This document shows positions 27,928-36,894 of a stretch of DNA of 64,000 nucleotides, one piece after another. The first letter of the stretch is position 1; each line of letters starts with the position of its first letter. The DNA is from Chitinophagaceae bacterium (GTDB lineage: Bacteria; Bacteroidota; Bacteroidia; Chitinophagales; Chitinophagaceae): contig CANFHA010000004.1 of the NCBI GenBank assembly GCA_947446645.1, positions 62,001 to 126,000 on the forward strand. The letters are read 5' to 3'. The notes under the pieces are model-generated. The model ran no database searches, was not told the origin of the DNA, and saw only the letters and a program-made list of their open reading frames with translations. Both the position numbers and the translations under genes were made by a program.

Positions 27928-29129
27928 GTGATAAGGCAACAAACAGCATGCTCAGGACACTGCTTATGCGCACGCAGCATAGTTCGCGGCTTTGGGTCGC
28001 ATTGGCTGCGCTTTGTGTCGGCACTACCCTGCTGCTGCTAAGCGTTATGATCTGGTGGAACTTCAGCGAATTGCTTTACGGCAAAAATCAGAACGACTCA
28101 CTGGGCAGCACTTTCCTCATCATAGGCAAGAGGGTTACCCAGCAGAACATGGGTACACCTGGTGCTACCGTATTCCTGTTATCGGAAATTGACTCCCTGA
28201 AAAGCGCACCACAAGTGCAGGATGTCGGCATTATTACGTCCAACCACTTCCCGGTCTATGCTATGATGGGCGGACAATTGCAGCTGGCTACCGACCTGCC
28301 ACTGGAAAGCGTACAGGATAAATTCATTGACAAGCTGCCCGATGACTGGAAATGGCAGCCCGGCAGCCGCGACCTCCCTATCATTGTCTCCTCGCTGTTT
28401 CTCAACACCTATAACTATGTATTTGCGCCAAGCCAGGGCTTGCCTCAACTCTCTGAAGCGTCTGTCAAGTCCATAGCGCTTAACCTGAAAGTCGGTGAAG
28501 GTGACAAAGCAGAAATTTTCTCTGCCCATGTAGTTGGCTTCTCTGACCGTATAGGATCAGTATTGGCACCTCAATCCTTTATCGACTACGGCAATAAGGT
28601 TCATGGAAAACCGGGGCAAGCCTCGGCCCCTTCACAGCTGATCTTAAAAGCAAAAGACCCATCTGACATAAAGTTTAGCGACTACCTGCAGCGCCATGAC
28701 TATGAAACCAATACCCAAAACCTGCGCTGGAGCAAAATACGAGCCATTGTAGAGGTGGTGGCAAGCGCTACCGGCGTTCTGGCGCTTTTGCTAATGGGCA
28801 TTAGCACATTGGTATTTATCTTGTTTATTGAGCTCACTATAGCGCGTGCACAGCATTCGCTCACTTTATTACTTCAGTTAGGCTATGGGCCGGGTTATCT
28901 TAGCCGGTATATGATCGGTCGGTTTCTACCTATGGTACTCGGCACGGTAGCTGCCTCTGCAATCATCACTGTAGCCGGACAAGCGATATTATCAATAGCT
29001 GCAAAATCGCAGCATCTGGAACTTCCTTCAATACCTGGTTGGCCTGTATGGGCTGCTTTGTTCGTTAGCACAGCTATCCTTGTTTCGCTTGTTACCAGGT
29101 CCATTAGCAGTGCTATAAAAAAGCATTAG
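27924..29129 (+). CDS. ABC transporter permease (FtsX/LolC-like)
   Basis: A 401-aa permease with one N-terminal transmembrane helix (~22-45), a ~220-residue extracytoplasmic domain and three C-terminal helices (~275-300, ~325-350, ~370-390), the MacB/LolC/FtsX layout. Translation starts at a GTG inside the stop of the ATPase gene. It is longer than typical FtsX and lacks obvious LolC/E motifs. The pair may be mechanotransmitting or lipoprotein-related (inference). Confidence 0.82.
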   Translation: MSDKATNSMLRTLLMRTQHSSRLWVALAALCVGTTLLLLSVMIWWNFSELLYGKNQNDSLGSTFLIIGKRVTQQNMGTPGATVFLLSEIDSLKSAPQVQDVGIITSNHFPVYAMMGGQLQLATDLPLESVQDKFIDKLPDDWKWQPGSRDLPIIVSSLFLNTYNYVFAPSQGLPQLSEASVKSIALNLKVGEGDKAEIFSAHVVGFSDRIGSVLAPQSFIDYGNKVHGKPGQASAPSQLILKAKDPSDIKFSDYLQRHDYETNTQNLRWSKIRAIVEVVASATGVLALLLMGISTLVFILFIELTIARAQHSLTLLLQLGYGPGYLSRYMIGRFLPMVLGTVAASAIITVAGQAILSIAAKSQHLELPSIPGWPVWAALFVSTAILVSLVTRSISSAIKKH

Positions 29130-29141
29130 TAGCAATAGTGA

Positions 29142-29157
29142 GCAGCAGATATGCTGC
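29142..29157. terminator. Hairpin between convergent genes
   Basis: GCAGCA (29142-29147) and TGCTGC (29152-29157) form a 6-bp stem with a GATA loop, followed on the plus strand by AGATTTTA. It lies between the convergent permease and small membrane protein genes. Weak terminator candidate. Confidence 0.4.
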
Positions 29158-29162
29158 AGATT

Positions 29163-29585
29163 TTAGGTAAGATCCATATATGACTTCCTGCCAAACCGGA
29201 GAATATACAGTATGTTAACCAGGAACGACAAAACAATAATGCTCTGCAACACCATAGACAGGTCATAATTCAAAAAGAACCTCTTGATGCATGCAGCAGG
29301 TGCAAGTCCTTCAAAGCCGTTGAAATAATCAGTGTGATTAATAATGAACGTTAGCCCGGCCCAGTAAAACACTACTGTAAAGACCATATTGAAAGCCTGG
29401 AATCTTGTACGGTTATGCTCTCCGGGCCATATAAAATACCTGATAGACAACAACGATATAATAGCTAAAACATAGTTTAGAACCGCCAGTATCTGGCATT
29501 TAAATGTAATTGCAGGATTATTTGCTGCACCAAAACAAAACATTGGAATTTCAACTAGCGACAATACAAGGATAGCCTTCTTCAT
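29163..29585 (-). CDS. Small four-helix membrane protein, function unknown
   Basis: A 140-aa hydrophobic protein with about four membrane segments (residues ~3-20, ~29-50, ~66-84, ~112-132). I do not recognise a family. Codon use looks like its neighbours and the frame is clean. It is convergent with the ABC permease and about 80 bases downstream of the symporter gene on the same strand. Confidence 0.6.
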   Translation of the reverse strand: MKKAILVLSLVEIPMFCFGAANNPAITFKCQILAVLNYVLAIISLLSIRYFIWPGEHNRTRFQAFNMVFTVVFYWAGLTFIINHTDYFNGFEGLAPAACIKRFFLNYDLSMVLQSIIVLSFLVNILYILRFGRKSYMDLT

Positions 29586-29667
29586 ATTTACATTTATTTA
29601 GGTTTATTAAAACTAAAAAAATGAAATTGAAAATTTTACCAAGTCGTTACAAATAACAATTGAATAA

Positions 29668-30918
29668 CTATGATTTTAATGCATTTTCCCATTTACACAC
29701 CACAGCCGTAGCAACGCTGTTGCCTACCACATTCATCGATGCACGACCCATATCCAGCAGCGGGTCTATACCCAGTAGTAATGCTAATCCTGCTTCTGGT
29801 ATTTTAAAAGTCGCCAGCGTACCTGCAATGACCACTAACGATGCTCTTGGCACGCCGGCTATTCCTTTGCTGGTGAGCATTAATACCAGCAACATGCTGA
29901 TCTGTGTGCCGGTATCAAGGTGTATGCCGTAAGACTGCGCTATGAACAACGACGCAAAAGTCATATACATCATTGACCCATCCAGGTTGAAAGAATATCC
30001 GAGTGGTAAAACGAAACTGACCACCTTTTCATCGCAGCCAAAGCGCTGCAGTTCCAGCAGAAGTTTTGGAAATGCGGCCTCGCTGCTCGTTGTAGAGAAG
30101 GCAACCAGGGCAGGTTCTTTAATATGCCTGAGCAAGGCTGGCACTCTGCTCCTTATAAATAGCCATGCAGCAAAAAGCAGTATAGCCAGGAGAATAAACA
30201 GACCTAAATAGAACTCACCGATAAACAATGAATAGGTACGAAGTATGCCCAGCCCTTGTTTTGAAATCACAACGGTCATAGCCCCAAAGACAGCCAATGG
30301 CGCAAAGTTCATTATATAGCCTGTCATCTTCAGGATCACATGGGCAATCGCATCAAAAGCACGAATGACGATATCTCCCTTTTCACCCAGGGATGCCGTT
30401 GCCACGCCGAAGAATATTGAAAATACCAGCACTTGTAATATTTCGTTCTTTGCCATTGCATCAAAGATGCTTGTCGGGAAAATATGTGTGATGAACTCTC
30501 GCAAAGAAAGACCAGACTGAGCAACAGTGCCAGCTGCAGCAGCCGGAAGCGGCAGATGCATACTAGCTCCTGGTTGAAAAAAATTGACAATTATCATGCC
30601 TAGTGAAAGGCTTACTAACGATCCGCATATAAACCACAGCATCGTCTTACCACCTATGCGACCCACGGTCTTCACGCTTCCTTGTTTAGCCACGCCTACC
30701 ACAAGAGTTGTAAATACAAGAGGTGCAACGATCATCTTGATCAATCGCAGGAAGATATCGGCCAGAATCGAAAACGGCTCCAACACCTTGTCCCGGGCTA
30801 TTGATGACCTATCTGCAAAATATTGATTGAGCATAAAGCCCAGGCAAACACCGGCCACCATAGCTATAATAATATACAGCGTTAGCCGGTTGCTTTTATT
30901 AGGTAGAGCTGTTGACAT
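29668..30918 (-). CDS. Dicarboxylate/amino acid:cation symporter (DAACS family)
   Basis: A 416-aa secondary transporter of the GltP/DctA family, importing glutamate, aspartate or C4-dicarboxylates with protons or sodium. The serine-rich hairpin (AFSTTSSEAAFP), the helix-7 motif (SFNLDGSMMYM, equivalent to NMDGT) and the helix-8 region (TSKGIAGVPRAS) are clear. I prefer the ATG at 30918; an in-frame TTG at 30945 would add nine residues. Substrate cannot be fixed from sequence. Confidence 0.9.
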   Translation of the reverse strand: MSTALPNKSNRLTLYIIIAMVAGVCLGFMLNQYFADRSSIARDKVLEPFSILADIFLRLIKMIVAPLVFTTLVVGVAKQGSVKTVGRIGGKTMLWFICGSLVSLSLGMIIVNFFQPGASMHLPLPAAAAGTVAQSGLSLREFITHIFPTSIFDAMAKNEILQVLVFSIFFGVATASLGEKGDIVIRAFDAIAHVILKMTGYIMNFAPLAVFGAMTVVISKQGLGILRTYSLFIGEFYLGLFILLAILLFAAWLFIRSRVPALLRHIKEPALVAFSTTSSEAAFPKLLLELQRFGCDEKVVSFVLPLGYSFNLDGSMMYMTFASLFIAQSYGIHLDTGTQISMLLVLMLTSKGIAGVPRASLVVIAGTLATFKIPEAGLALLLGIDPLLDMGRASMNVVGNSVATAVVCKWENALKS

Positions 30919-31002
30919 TGAAATGCAAAATACTGCTTGTAACAATAATAACAGAATAATGATTTTATAGAATATTCAGTAACTTTAAACAAAGAAGCAA
31001 AA

Positions 31003-31257
31003 ATGCAAACGCTCACCATCACGATCAATAATGATTCGGCAATAAAAACGCTGCATGAACTTGAAAAAAAGCACTTCATCAAAATCGTAAAAAATATTAA
31101 CGAACGTACTCCTGCAATTCCAAGCGGAGCACCTTTAAGTGTGGATGAATTCCAGGAATGGATCCTACAGGCAGAAAAAATGCCTACTGTTAGCCTTGAA
31201 GAAGCAAAATCAATATGGAGCCAAAAAAGGAAATTGCTGGTAAAACATACAAAGTAA
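31003..31257 (+). CDS. Probable antitoxin of a ParE-type pair
   Basis: An 84-aa protein directly ahead of, and overlapping by 43 bases, a RelE/ParE-family toxin gene. The N-terminal strand QTLTITINNDSAIKTLHELE suggests a ribbon-helix-helix or similar dimer, and the C-terminal half (EFQEWILQAEKMPTVSLEEAKSIW) looks like a toxin-wrapping segment. Assignment rests mainly on size, order and overlap. Confidence 0.72.
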   Translation: MQTLTITINNDSAIKTLHELEKKHFIKIVKNINERTPAIPSGAPLSVDEFQEWILQAEKMPTVSLEEAKSIWSQKRKLLVKHTK

Positions 31258-31565
31258 ATTTATCGCATAACGCGCTAGGCAATATCGATGACATAACCAC
31301 ATATATTGCGTTCACTAATCATCAGCCACTTAATGCGATAAAAGTTGTTGACGGTATATTTGAAACCATTGAACGGATTGGAATCCACCCCTTTGCATTT
31401 AGAGAATGTGATGAAATACCAACAAAAAATAAATCTTATCGCCAGGCTGCTTGTCTTTCCTGGCTCGTCGTTTATAGAATTACACTGACTGACATTGTAA
31501 TACTTGGCATTGTAAATGCGGCAATGAAGCCATCAAGGTTAAAAGCACTTAGAAAAATCAGGTAA
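31215..31565 (+). CDS. RelE/ParE-family toxin
   Basis: A 116-aa protein with the RelE/ParE fold pattern: YKVNLSHNALGNIDDITTYI, then IGIHPFAFRECDEIPTKNKSYRQA, then WLVVYRITLTDIVILGIVNA. ParE toxins poison gyrase while RelE toxins cut mRNA; this sequence looks closer to ParE. The large overlap with the upstream gene implies coupled translation. Confidence 0.83.
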   Translation: MEPKKEIAGKTYKVNLSHNALGNIDDITTYIAFTNHQPLNAIKVVDGIFETIERIGIHPFAFRECDEIPTKNKSYRQAACLSWLVVYRITLTDIVILGIVNAAMKPSRLKALRKIR

Positions 31566-31573
31566 ACGGTAGT

Positions 31574-32473
31574 TCAATACAGCAACTTGCCTTGCACTGA
31601 TACGTTTCCTTGCAGCCCACCACTGTGAATACACAGAATACGGGCGTCAGCAGCAAAATACCCGGCCAATACTTGTTGTCTCACGCCGTACATCATTTTA
31701 GCAGTGTATACAATATCCAGAGGTATATTATTGATTTTATAAAACTCATTCATGAAAGTGAGCAACTCCGTATTCCACTTTCCAAACCCGCCAAAGTGCC
31801 ATTCGTCAAACAACTGCCAGCTTTCTTTTTTATCGGTATGCAAATGTGTGAAGATATGCTCCTTTAGATACAGGCCTTGCTTCATTGGCACATACCCGAC
31901 TAATTGCTGACGGACATCTAAGCTATTCCTGAGCCCAATAAGCGTAGTACCCGTGCCAACTGCCACCGCAACAAGGCTGTAGCTGGCATTTACAAACCTG
32001 TCTATCAGCCCGGCACCCCGCCTGCCCCACTCATTTGCTCCGCCTTCCGGAATGATAAACAATTCGTCAAATTGTGAGGCCATTTCCCTTATCCAGTCGG
32101 CGTCTTCCTTGCGGTCATATTCCTCCTTAGTAACGAAAATTAGTTTCATTCCGGCATTCTGGCATTGCATCAGTGTGGGCGTAAGAATATCATACCTCCC
32201 CCTTACTATACCAATTGTCGTTATCCCAAACATCTTACCGGCACATGCTGTTGCTACCAGATGGTTTGAATACCCACCGCCAAACGTAACCAGCGACTTA
32301 AATCCTCTATCAATTGCGTGGCGTATATTCAGTCGTAGCTTAAACCATTTGTTGCCGGATATTACAGGGTGCAGCAGATCCAGGCGAAGCATGTCTATAG
32401 CCGCCACCTTGCTTTGGTACCAATCCGTATCAATTGGCTGAATCACTGCAAGACGTTCGTCAATTGTATCCAT
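31574..32473 (-). CDS. D-cysteine desulfhydrase / ACC deaminase family PLP enzyme
   Basis: A 299-aa fold-type II PLP enzyme. The PLP lysine is in SGNKWFKLRLNI (residues ~40-50), and FGGGYSNHLVATA is the phosphate/substrate loop with the family SNH motif. VAVGTGTTLIGLRN binds the phosphate. It could be a D-cysteine desulfhydrase or a 1-aminocyclopropane-1-carboxylate deaminase; sequence alone does not separate them. It is slightly short (family ~300-340) and overlaps era by 14 bases. Confidence 0.85.
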   Translation of the reverse strand: MDTIDERLAVIQPIDTDWYQSKVAAIDMLRLDLLHPVISGNKWFKLRLNIRHAIDRGFKSLVTFGGGYSNHLVATACAGKMFGITTIGIVRGRYDILTPTLMQCQNAGMKLIFVTKEEYDRKEDADWIREMASQFDELFIIPEGGANEWGRRGAGLIDRFVNASYSLVAVAVGTGTTLIGLRNSLDVRQQLVGYVPMKQGLYLKEHIFTHLHTDKKESWQLFDEWHFGGFGKWNTELLTFMNEFYKINNIPLDIVYTAKMMYGVRQQVLAGYFAADARILCIHSGGLQGNVSVQGKLLY

Positions 32474-33344
32474 ACTCCTTCAGGTAGTTGTCATTGTCGC
32501 GCCACTTTGGGCGCACCTTCACAAATAGTTCCAGGTGCACCTTTCGCTCCAGGAATTCTTCAATTACCTTTCGGGAGTTAATACCAAGTTGCTTTATCAT
32601 ACTGCCGCCCTTACCCAGCAATATCATCTTCTGGGTTTCGCGGCTTACAATAATGTCTGCTTTTATCACCGTCAGCGTAGACTTTTCTTCAAAAGCCTGT
32701 ATAAGCACAGCCGAATGATATGGTATCTCCTCCTCGTATAGAGTATAAATTTGCTCTCTTATCATTTCGCTCACAAAAAAACGCTCTGAGCGATCAGATA
32801 TGCTATCATCAGGATAAAATGCAAAACCTTCAGGTAGTGATTTTAGAATAAGAGGCAGTATTTTATCAGTATTTATCTTCTTTTGGGCCGATACGGCTAG
32901 TACCTGCCACCCTTTATAGTGCTCCCTGTATTTATTTATGATGCCTTCTATGGTGCTTTTATCTTTTACCATATCCACCTTATTAAGCAGTAATATAACA
33001 GGTACTTTTAACTTCAGCGAGTTGCTGATTGTCTCAAAATCTTCTATAGGCTGGGTAATATCGTGCATCAGTATCGCTACATCTGCATCTTCCAGCGCGC
33101 TCTTCACCTGCAGCATCATTTTTTGATGCAGTTTGTATTTCGGCTCTATGATGCCAGGAGTATCTGAAAAAACTATTTGGTACTCCGGCTCCGAGAGGAT
33201 ACCCAGAATACGGTGCCGGGTGGTCTGCACCTTAGGGGAAATAATAACAAGACGCTCGCCCAGCAGCAGATTCAGTAGCGTAGACTTACCAGCGTTCGGT
33301 GCACCAAAAATATTTACAAAACCAGCTTTAAATGTTGCAGACAT
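32460..33344 (-). CDS. era: GTPase Era
   Basis: A 294-aa GTPase that binds the 3' end of 16S rRNA during 30S maturation. G1 is GAPNAGKSTLLN, G3 is DTPGI and G4 is NKVD. The C-terminal KH domain runs from ~205 (KADIIVSRETQKMILLGKGG) with the family ending VRPKWRDND. Full length. Confidence 0.96.
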   Translation of the reverse strand: MSATFKAGFVNIFGAPNAGKSTLLNLLLGERLVIISPKVQTTRHRILGILSEPEYQIVFSDTPGIIEPKYKLHQKMMLQVKSALEDADVAILMHDITQPIEDFETISNSLKLKVPVILLLNKVDMVKDKSTIEGIINKYREHYKGWQVLAVSAQKKINTDKILPLILKSLPEGFAFYPDDSISDRSERFFVSEMIREQIYTLYEEEIPYHSAVLIQAFEEKSTLTVIKADIIVSRETQKMILLGKGGSMIKQLGINSRKVIEEFLERKVHLELFVKVRPKWRDNDNYLKEYGYN

Positions 33345-33624
33345 GAGTGTGTAAAAATAGGTGGAATGATCGAAATGAGCGAGGCGAATTTGTTTATTGC
33401 CAGCGCGACTAAATCTCCTATTGGAACGATAGTATTACTGTGTACGAACATTTCAAATGTTTATACACCAATAGTCCTGGATACTATCGGAGGTGTATTA
33501 ATGCAATGGATACGCTAAAAAATATGCTAATGCCGAAGATTAATTCAGGAAATACTTTTACATTTAGCCTGATAAAAATTGATTCTTAAAAGCACCTGTG
33601 CCCGAGTCAAAAAAATGAAAATAA
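33345..33624. other. Intergenic region with interleaved inverted repeats
   Basis: This 280-base divergent gap contains CTATTGG (33418-33424) complementary to CCAATAG (33468-33474), and CGATAGTAT (33427-33435) complementary to ATACTATCG (33481-33489). The pairs interleave, so an RNA could form a pseudoknot. No gene or promoter box was recognised. Confidence 0.5.
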
Positions 33625-34851
33625 ATGAGCCAAATCAACCGAAACCGCAATTGCCCTGTCTGTATTTCAGCGTCAACAGATAAAATAATTACTGTAGATT
33701 TCGAATTATTTGATGGCCACCCCATGAATGGCGGCTATGATGTGGTGCAGTGCACAACTTGCGGCTTTGTCTATGCCAACACACCCGTTACTCAAAATGA
33801 GCTTGACCATTATTATACAGAACTTTCAAAATACGAAGACAAAACGTTGTCAACCGGCGGCGGATTTACTGAAAACGATAAAAAAAGGCTTGCAGACACC
33901 GCGAAATTTATCAGTCAGTACATTACCGATAAAAGTTCTCGGATCGTTGACCTGGGGTGTTCCAACGGCGGATTACTGAAGGAATTGATAAACCTTGGCT
34001 ACAACAATGTTGTAGGAATTGACCCTTCGTCAGCTTGTGTTACTATTACCCGGCAGGAAGTTGGCTGTGAATGCCACCAATATTCGCTGTACGATATACC
34101 GAATAGTATAGGGAAGTTTGATGTTATCCTTTCAACACATGTACTGGAGCACTTACTTGATGTGAGGAGCGCAATAGAAATATTTGACAATTTGCTAAAC
34201 CCGGACGGTTATGTATATATAGAATGTCCAAATGCTGCATGCTATAAAGAGGTGATACATGCACCACTGCAGGAGTTTAACGCAGAGCATATCAATCATT
34301 TTACTGAAACTGCATTCCAGAATTTAATGGGAGCATTTCAATTCGGAAAGATAACTACGGGCGATAAGATATTTAAGATCGCGTCTGACCAGGATTATCA
34401 TGCCGTCTATGGCATCTTTAAGAAAGATAACACCAACACATACATTCAGCAATATGATGGTACTATCCGAGCAGATATACAGGAGTACATTGATAAATCT
34501 AATATTATCCTTGACGAGATTAAACGCGATATAGCAGGCCTTCCGGAAAATCTGCCTGCTGCCTTGTATGGCATAGGCCAGTTTTCCTTTAAGCTCCTGA
34601 AAACTGACGTTTTTCAACACGGGCGAAAATTCAAATTGTTTGATAACAACAATATGAACGTGGGTAAAAAAATAAATGGCACCACGATATTAGCCGGAAA
34701 GGAACTGCTGGCGGAATATAAAAGGGAGAAGTTTTCTATAGTGATATCGTCCCTGATCCATGAAGCCGCCATCAGAAAAAACATAGAACTGCTCTTTAGG
34801 GAAAATGGTGAAGTACCGCCTGTAATTTTAGGTTTCTCTAGGCTATTATAG
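33625..34851 (+). CDS. Sugar C-methyltransferase-like SAM methyltransferase
   Basis: A 408-aa three-part protein. Residues ~8-55 hold a zinc-type cysteine cluster (CPVC and CTTCGFVYANTP). Residues ~90-200 are a class I SAM-binding domain (RIVDLGCSNGGLLKEL). Residues ~300-400 resemble the C-terminal domain of C-methyltransferases (ALYGIGQFSFKLL, then KLFDNNNMNVGKK). This domain order is that of deoxysugar C-methyltransferases such as TylC3 and NovU. It converges on the minus-strand glycan operon, so it may methylate a keto-sugar made there (inference). Confidence 0.78.
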   Translation: MSQINRNRNCPVCISASTDKIITVDFELFDGHPMNGGYDVVQCTTCGFVYANTPVTQNELDHYYTELSKYEDKTLSTGGGFTENDKKRLADTAKFISQYITDKSSRIVDLGCSNGGLLKELINLGYNNVVGIDPSSACVTITRQEVGCECHQYSLYDIPNSIGKFDVILSTHVLEHLLDVRSAIEIFDNLLNPDGYVYIECPNAACYKEVIHAPLQEFNAEHINHFTETAFQNLMGAFQFGKITTGDKIFKIASDQDYHAVYGIFKKDNTNTYIQQYDGTIRADIQEYIDKSNIILDEIKRDIAGLPENLPAALYGIGQFSFKLLKTDVFQHGRKFKLFDNNNMNVGKKINGTTILAGKELLAEYKREKFSIVISSLIHEAAIRKNIELLFRENGEVPPVILGFSRLL

Positions 34852-34864
34852 GCCGGAAAAAGAA

Positions 34865-35818
34865 TTACTTATTGAAATTCACCCTTTCTTTTTCAATGAC
34901 CAGGGGCCGTTTCCTTACTTGGGTATGTATGGCGCCAATGTACTCACCTATGATACCGATAAAGAATAGCTGAACCGACGAGAAAAAGAATACACCAATT
35001 ACCAGTGGCGCCAGGCCAACTTCAAACCTGTTCCAGAAAAGCAATTTATAGATCAAATATACTACGGCCACTAATAAGCTGACCATAGCCGAAAAGAAAC
35101 CAATAAAAGCTGAAAGTCTTAGCGGGAGCTTTGAATGATTGGTGAACCCCAGCATGGCTATGTCATATAGCGTGAAAAAATTATTCTTGGTCTTTCCCGC
35201 TGCCCGCTCTGGCTGTGTGTATATTATTTCAAATCGATCGAAACCCAATTCTGTGATAAGCCCCCTGAAATATGGGTATGGGTCGTCCAGTTCCCTGATT
35301 ATAGAAATAAATTGCTGATCATACAACCCGAAACCAGTGAAGTTTTTTACCGGCTGTTCGCCACTATCAGACATCTTATTCAGCAGATTGTAAAATGCGC
35401 CGCGGATGGCAAACATGATCGGGTTCTCCTTACTTTTCTTCTTTATTCCAATTACTATCTTAAAACCCTCTTCCCACTTTGCCAGGAAGGTTTCAACCAT
35501 TTCTGGCGGGTCCTGAAAATCAGCTACAAGCGTTATAACCGCATCCCCCTTGCACTGTACTATACCATAAAATGAAGACCGGATATGACCAAAATTTCTG
35601 GCATTTACAATGACCTTTACATTCTTGTTTGTCTCCGCAATATTTTTCAGCAGCGCCACCGTTTTATCAGTAGAACCGTTGTCAATAAAAACATGCTCAT
35701 AAGTATACTGAGGCAATTTCAAAAAAACATTTCCAACCGCTTTTATCAGCGGCTCTACATTATCTTCCTCATTGTAGCATGGAGTGATAATCGATATGTG
35801 CTTCTTTGTCCCGTCCAT
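34865..35818 (-). CDS. GT2 glycosyltransferase, polyprenyl-phosphate type
   Basis: A 317-aa family 2 transferase with the DPM1/GtrB layout: catalytic domain first (ITPCYNEEDNVEPL, DNGSTDKT, VADFQDPPE with the metal DxD-like site), then two transmembrane helices at ~235-258 and ~275-300. Such enzymes charge undecaprenyl phosphate with a sugar for use outside the membrane. The ATG at 35818 is 2 bases after the upstream stop; a TTG at 35827 is less likely. Last gene of the eight-gene operon. Confidence 0.88.
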   Translation of the reverse strand: MDGTKKHISIITPCYNEEDNVEPLIKAVGNVFLKLPQYTYEHVFIDNGSTDKTVALLKNIAETNKNVKVIVNARNFGHIRSSFYGIVQCKGDAVITLVADFQDPPEMVETFLAKWEEGFKIVIGIKKKSKENPIMFAIRGAFYNLLNKMSDSGEQPVKNFTGFGLYDQQFISIIRELDDPYPYFRGLITELGFDRFEIIYTQPERAAGKTKNNFFTLYDIAMLGFTNHSKLPLRLSAFIGFFSAMVSLLVAVVYLIYKLLFWNRFEVGLAPLVIGVFFFSSVQLFFIGIIGEYIGAIHTQVRKRPLVIEKERVNFNK

Positions 35819-35820
35819 GA

Positions 35821-36894
35821 TCAGCAATAAACTCTTTTGAAATTGTCGAGGGCATCAGCAGCCTCCTGCAATGTAAAATCGGTGATTTTAAAAAAATCAA
35901 ATTGTTCGTTCATCATAATAAGCGGCAAAGCATTACCAATGCGTTTCTTATCCTGTTTCATTGCGTCAATAACGAGACTATTGTCTATTTGTGCCAACTG
36001 TTTATAGTCTACCTTCAGCAGATCAAACAATACGGAATTTATCTTCTCGTATAGCGAAACAGATAAATGCCTCTTGGTTACCGCCACATTGTTGGCAAGT
36101 ATCATGCCTACAATGATGGCCTGTCCGTGGGGTATTTTATAGTGAGTAGCCGTTTCTAATGCATGGCCATATTCATGACCATAATTAAGCAGATTCCGCT
36201 TCCCCTGATCAAATTCATCTCCATCCATATACGTCCACTTGATATCAAGAGACTGCTGGGTTGCAGACAATATAGTAGCCACATCACGTCCATGAATAGC
36301 GGATAGCTGAGAAGAAAGCAAATCGAGCTGCTCCATTCCGCCCATAATATGCAGCTTCACCACTTCGCCCATTCCGCTGTAAAAATCCTCTTCTTTAAGC
36401 GTATTGGTAAATTCGGTACTAACAAATATATCGTGGGGAGGATAAAATGTGCCTAATATGTTTTTATATGACTTATAATTGAGCGAAGTCTTACTCCCCA
36501 TACAACTATCCGCTTGCGCCAACAGCGTAGTAGGAACATAGATCCAGTGCAGGCCCCGATAAAAGGTGCTAGCTACAAATCCGCTCACATCCTGCGTTAT
36601 ACCACCACCAATGGAAATGATCTTGGTCTTTTTTGTAGGTTTCAGCGCAATGATCTTATCATAAACCTGCTCAGCACCTGCAAGTGTTTTATTTTCTTCA
36701 GTTGCATCAAGTAACACAAGGCTCCCGCTGTTTTTGATCAGCGAAAACTGTGTCAGGTATAGCTCAAAAACGTGTTTATCAACAATGAAAACCGCTTCCG
36801 GGGTTTGCAATAAAAGAGCAAGGAAAGACAGATCCGGTTCAAAATGAAGGGAGTAATCATGAATGCTCGACTTTATGTTCTTGATCTGGCTCAT
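35821..36894 (-). CDS. Dehydroquinate-synthase-like sugar-phosphate cyclase
   Basis: A 357-aa member of the sugar-phosphate cyclase superfamily, whose members close phosphorylated keto-sugars to carbocycles (dehydroquinate, 2-deoxy-scyllo-inosose, valiolones). The NAD loop is SIGGGITQDVSGF, the central motif VPTTLLAQADSCMGSKTSLN, and the zinc ligands are Glu in GEVVKLH and His in NYGHEYGHALE and IPHGQAI. The TQD and GSKTSLN variants differ from usual AroB (GD, GGKTAVN), and the gene sits in a glycan operon, overlapping an SDR gene by 4 bases. I infer a dedicated, not shikimate, role; its product is unknown. Confidence 0.82.
   Translation of the reverse strand: MSQIKNIKSSIHDYSLHFEPDLSFLALLLQTPEAVFIVDKHVFELYLTQFSLIKNSGSLVLLDATEENKTLAGAEQVYDKIIALKPTKKTKIISIGGGITQDVSGFVASTFYRGLHWIYVPTTLLAQADSCMGSKTSLNYKSYKNILGTFYPPHDIFVSTEFTNTLKEEDFYSGMGEVVKLHIMGGMEQLDLLSSQLSAIHGRDVATILSATQQSLDIKWTYMDGDEFDQGKRNLLNYGHEYGHALETATHYKIPHGQAIIVGMILANNVAVTKRHLSVSLYEKINSVLFDLLKVDYKQLAQIDNSLVIDAMKQDKKRIGNALPLIMMNEQFDFFKITDFTLQEAADALDNFKRVYC

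Noticed and set aside
35821-36894. Housekeeping aroB of the shikimate pathway
   Set aside because: Active-site motifs differ from typical AroB and the gene is embedded in a glycan operon. Not fully excluded without the rest of the genome.
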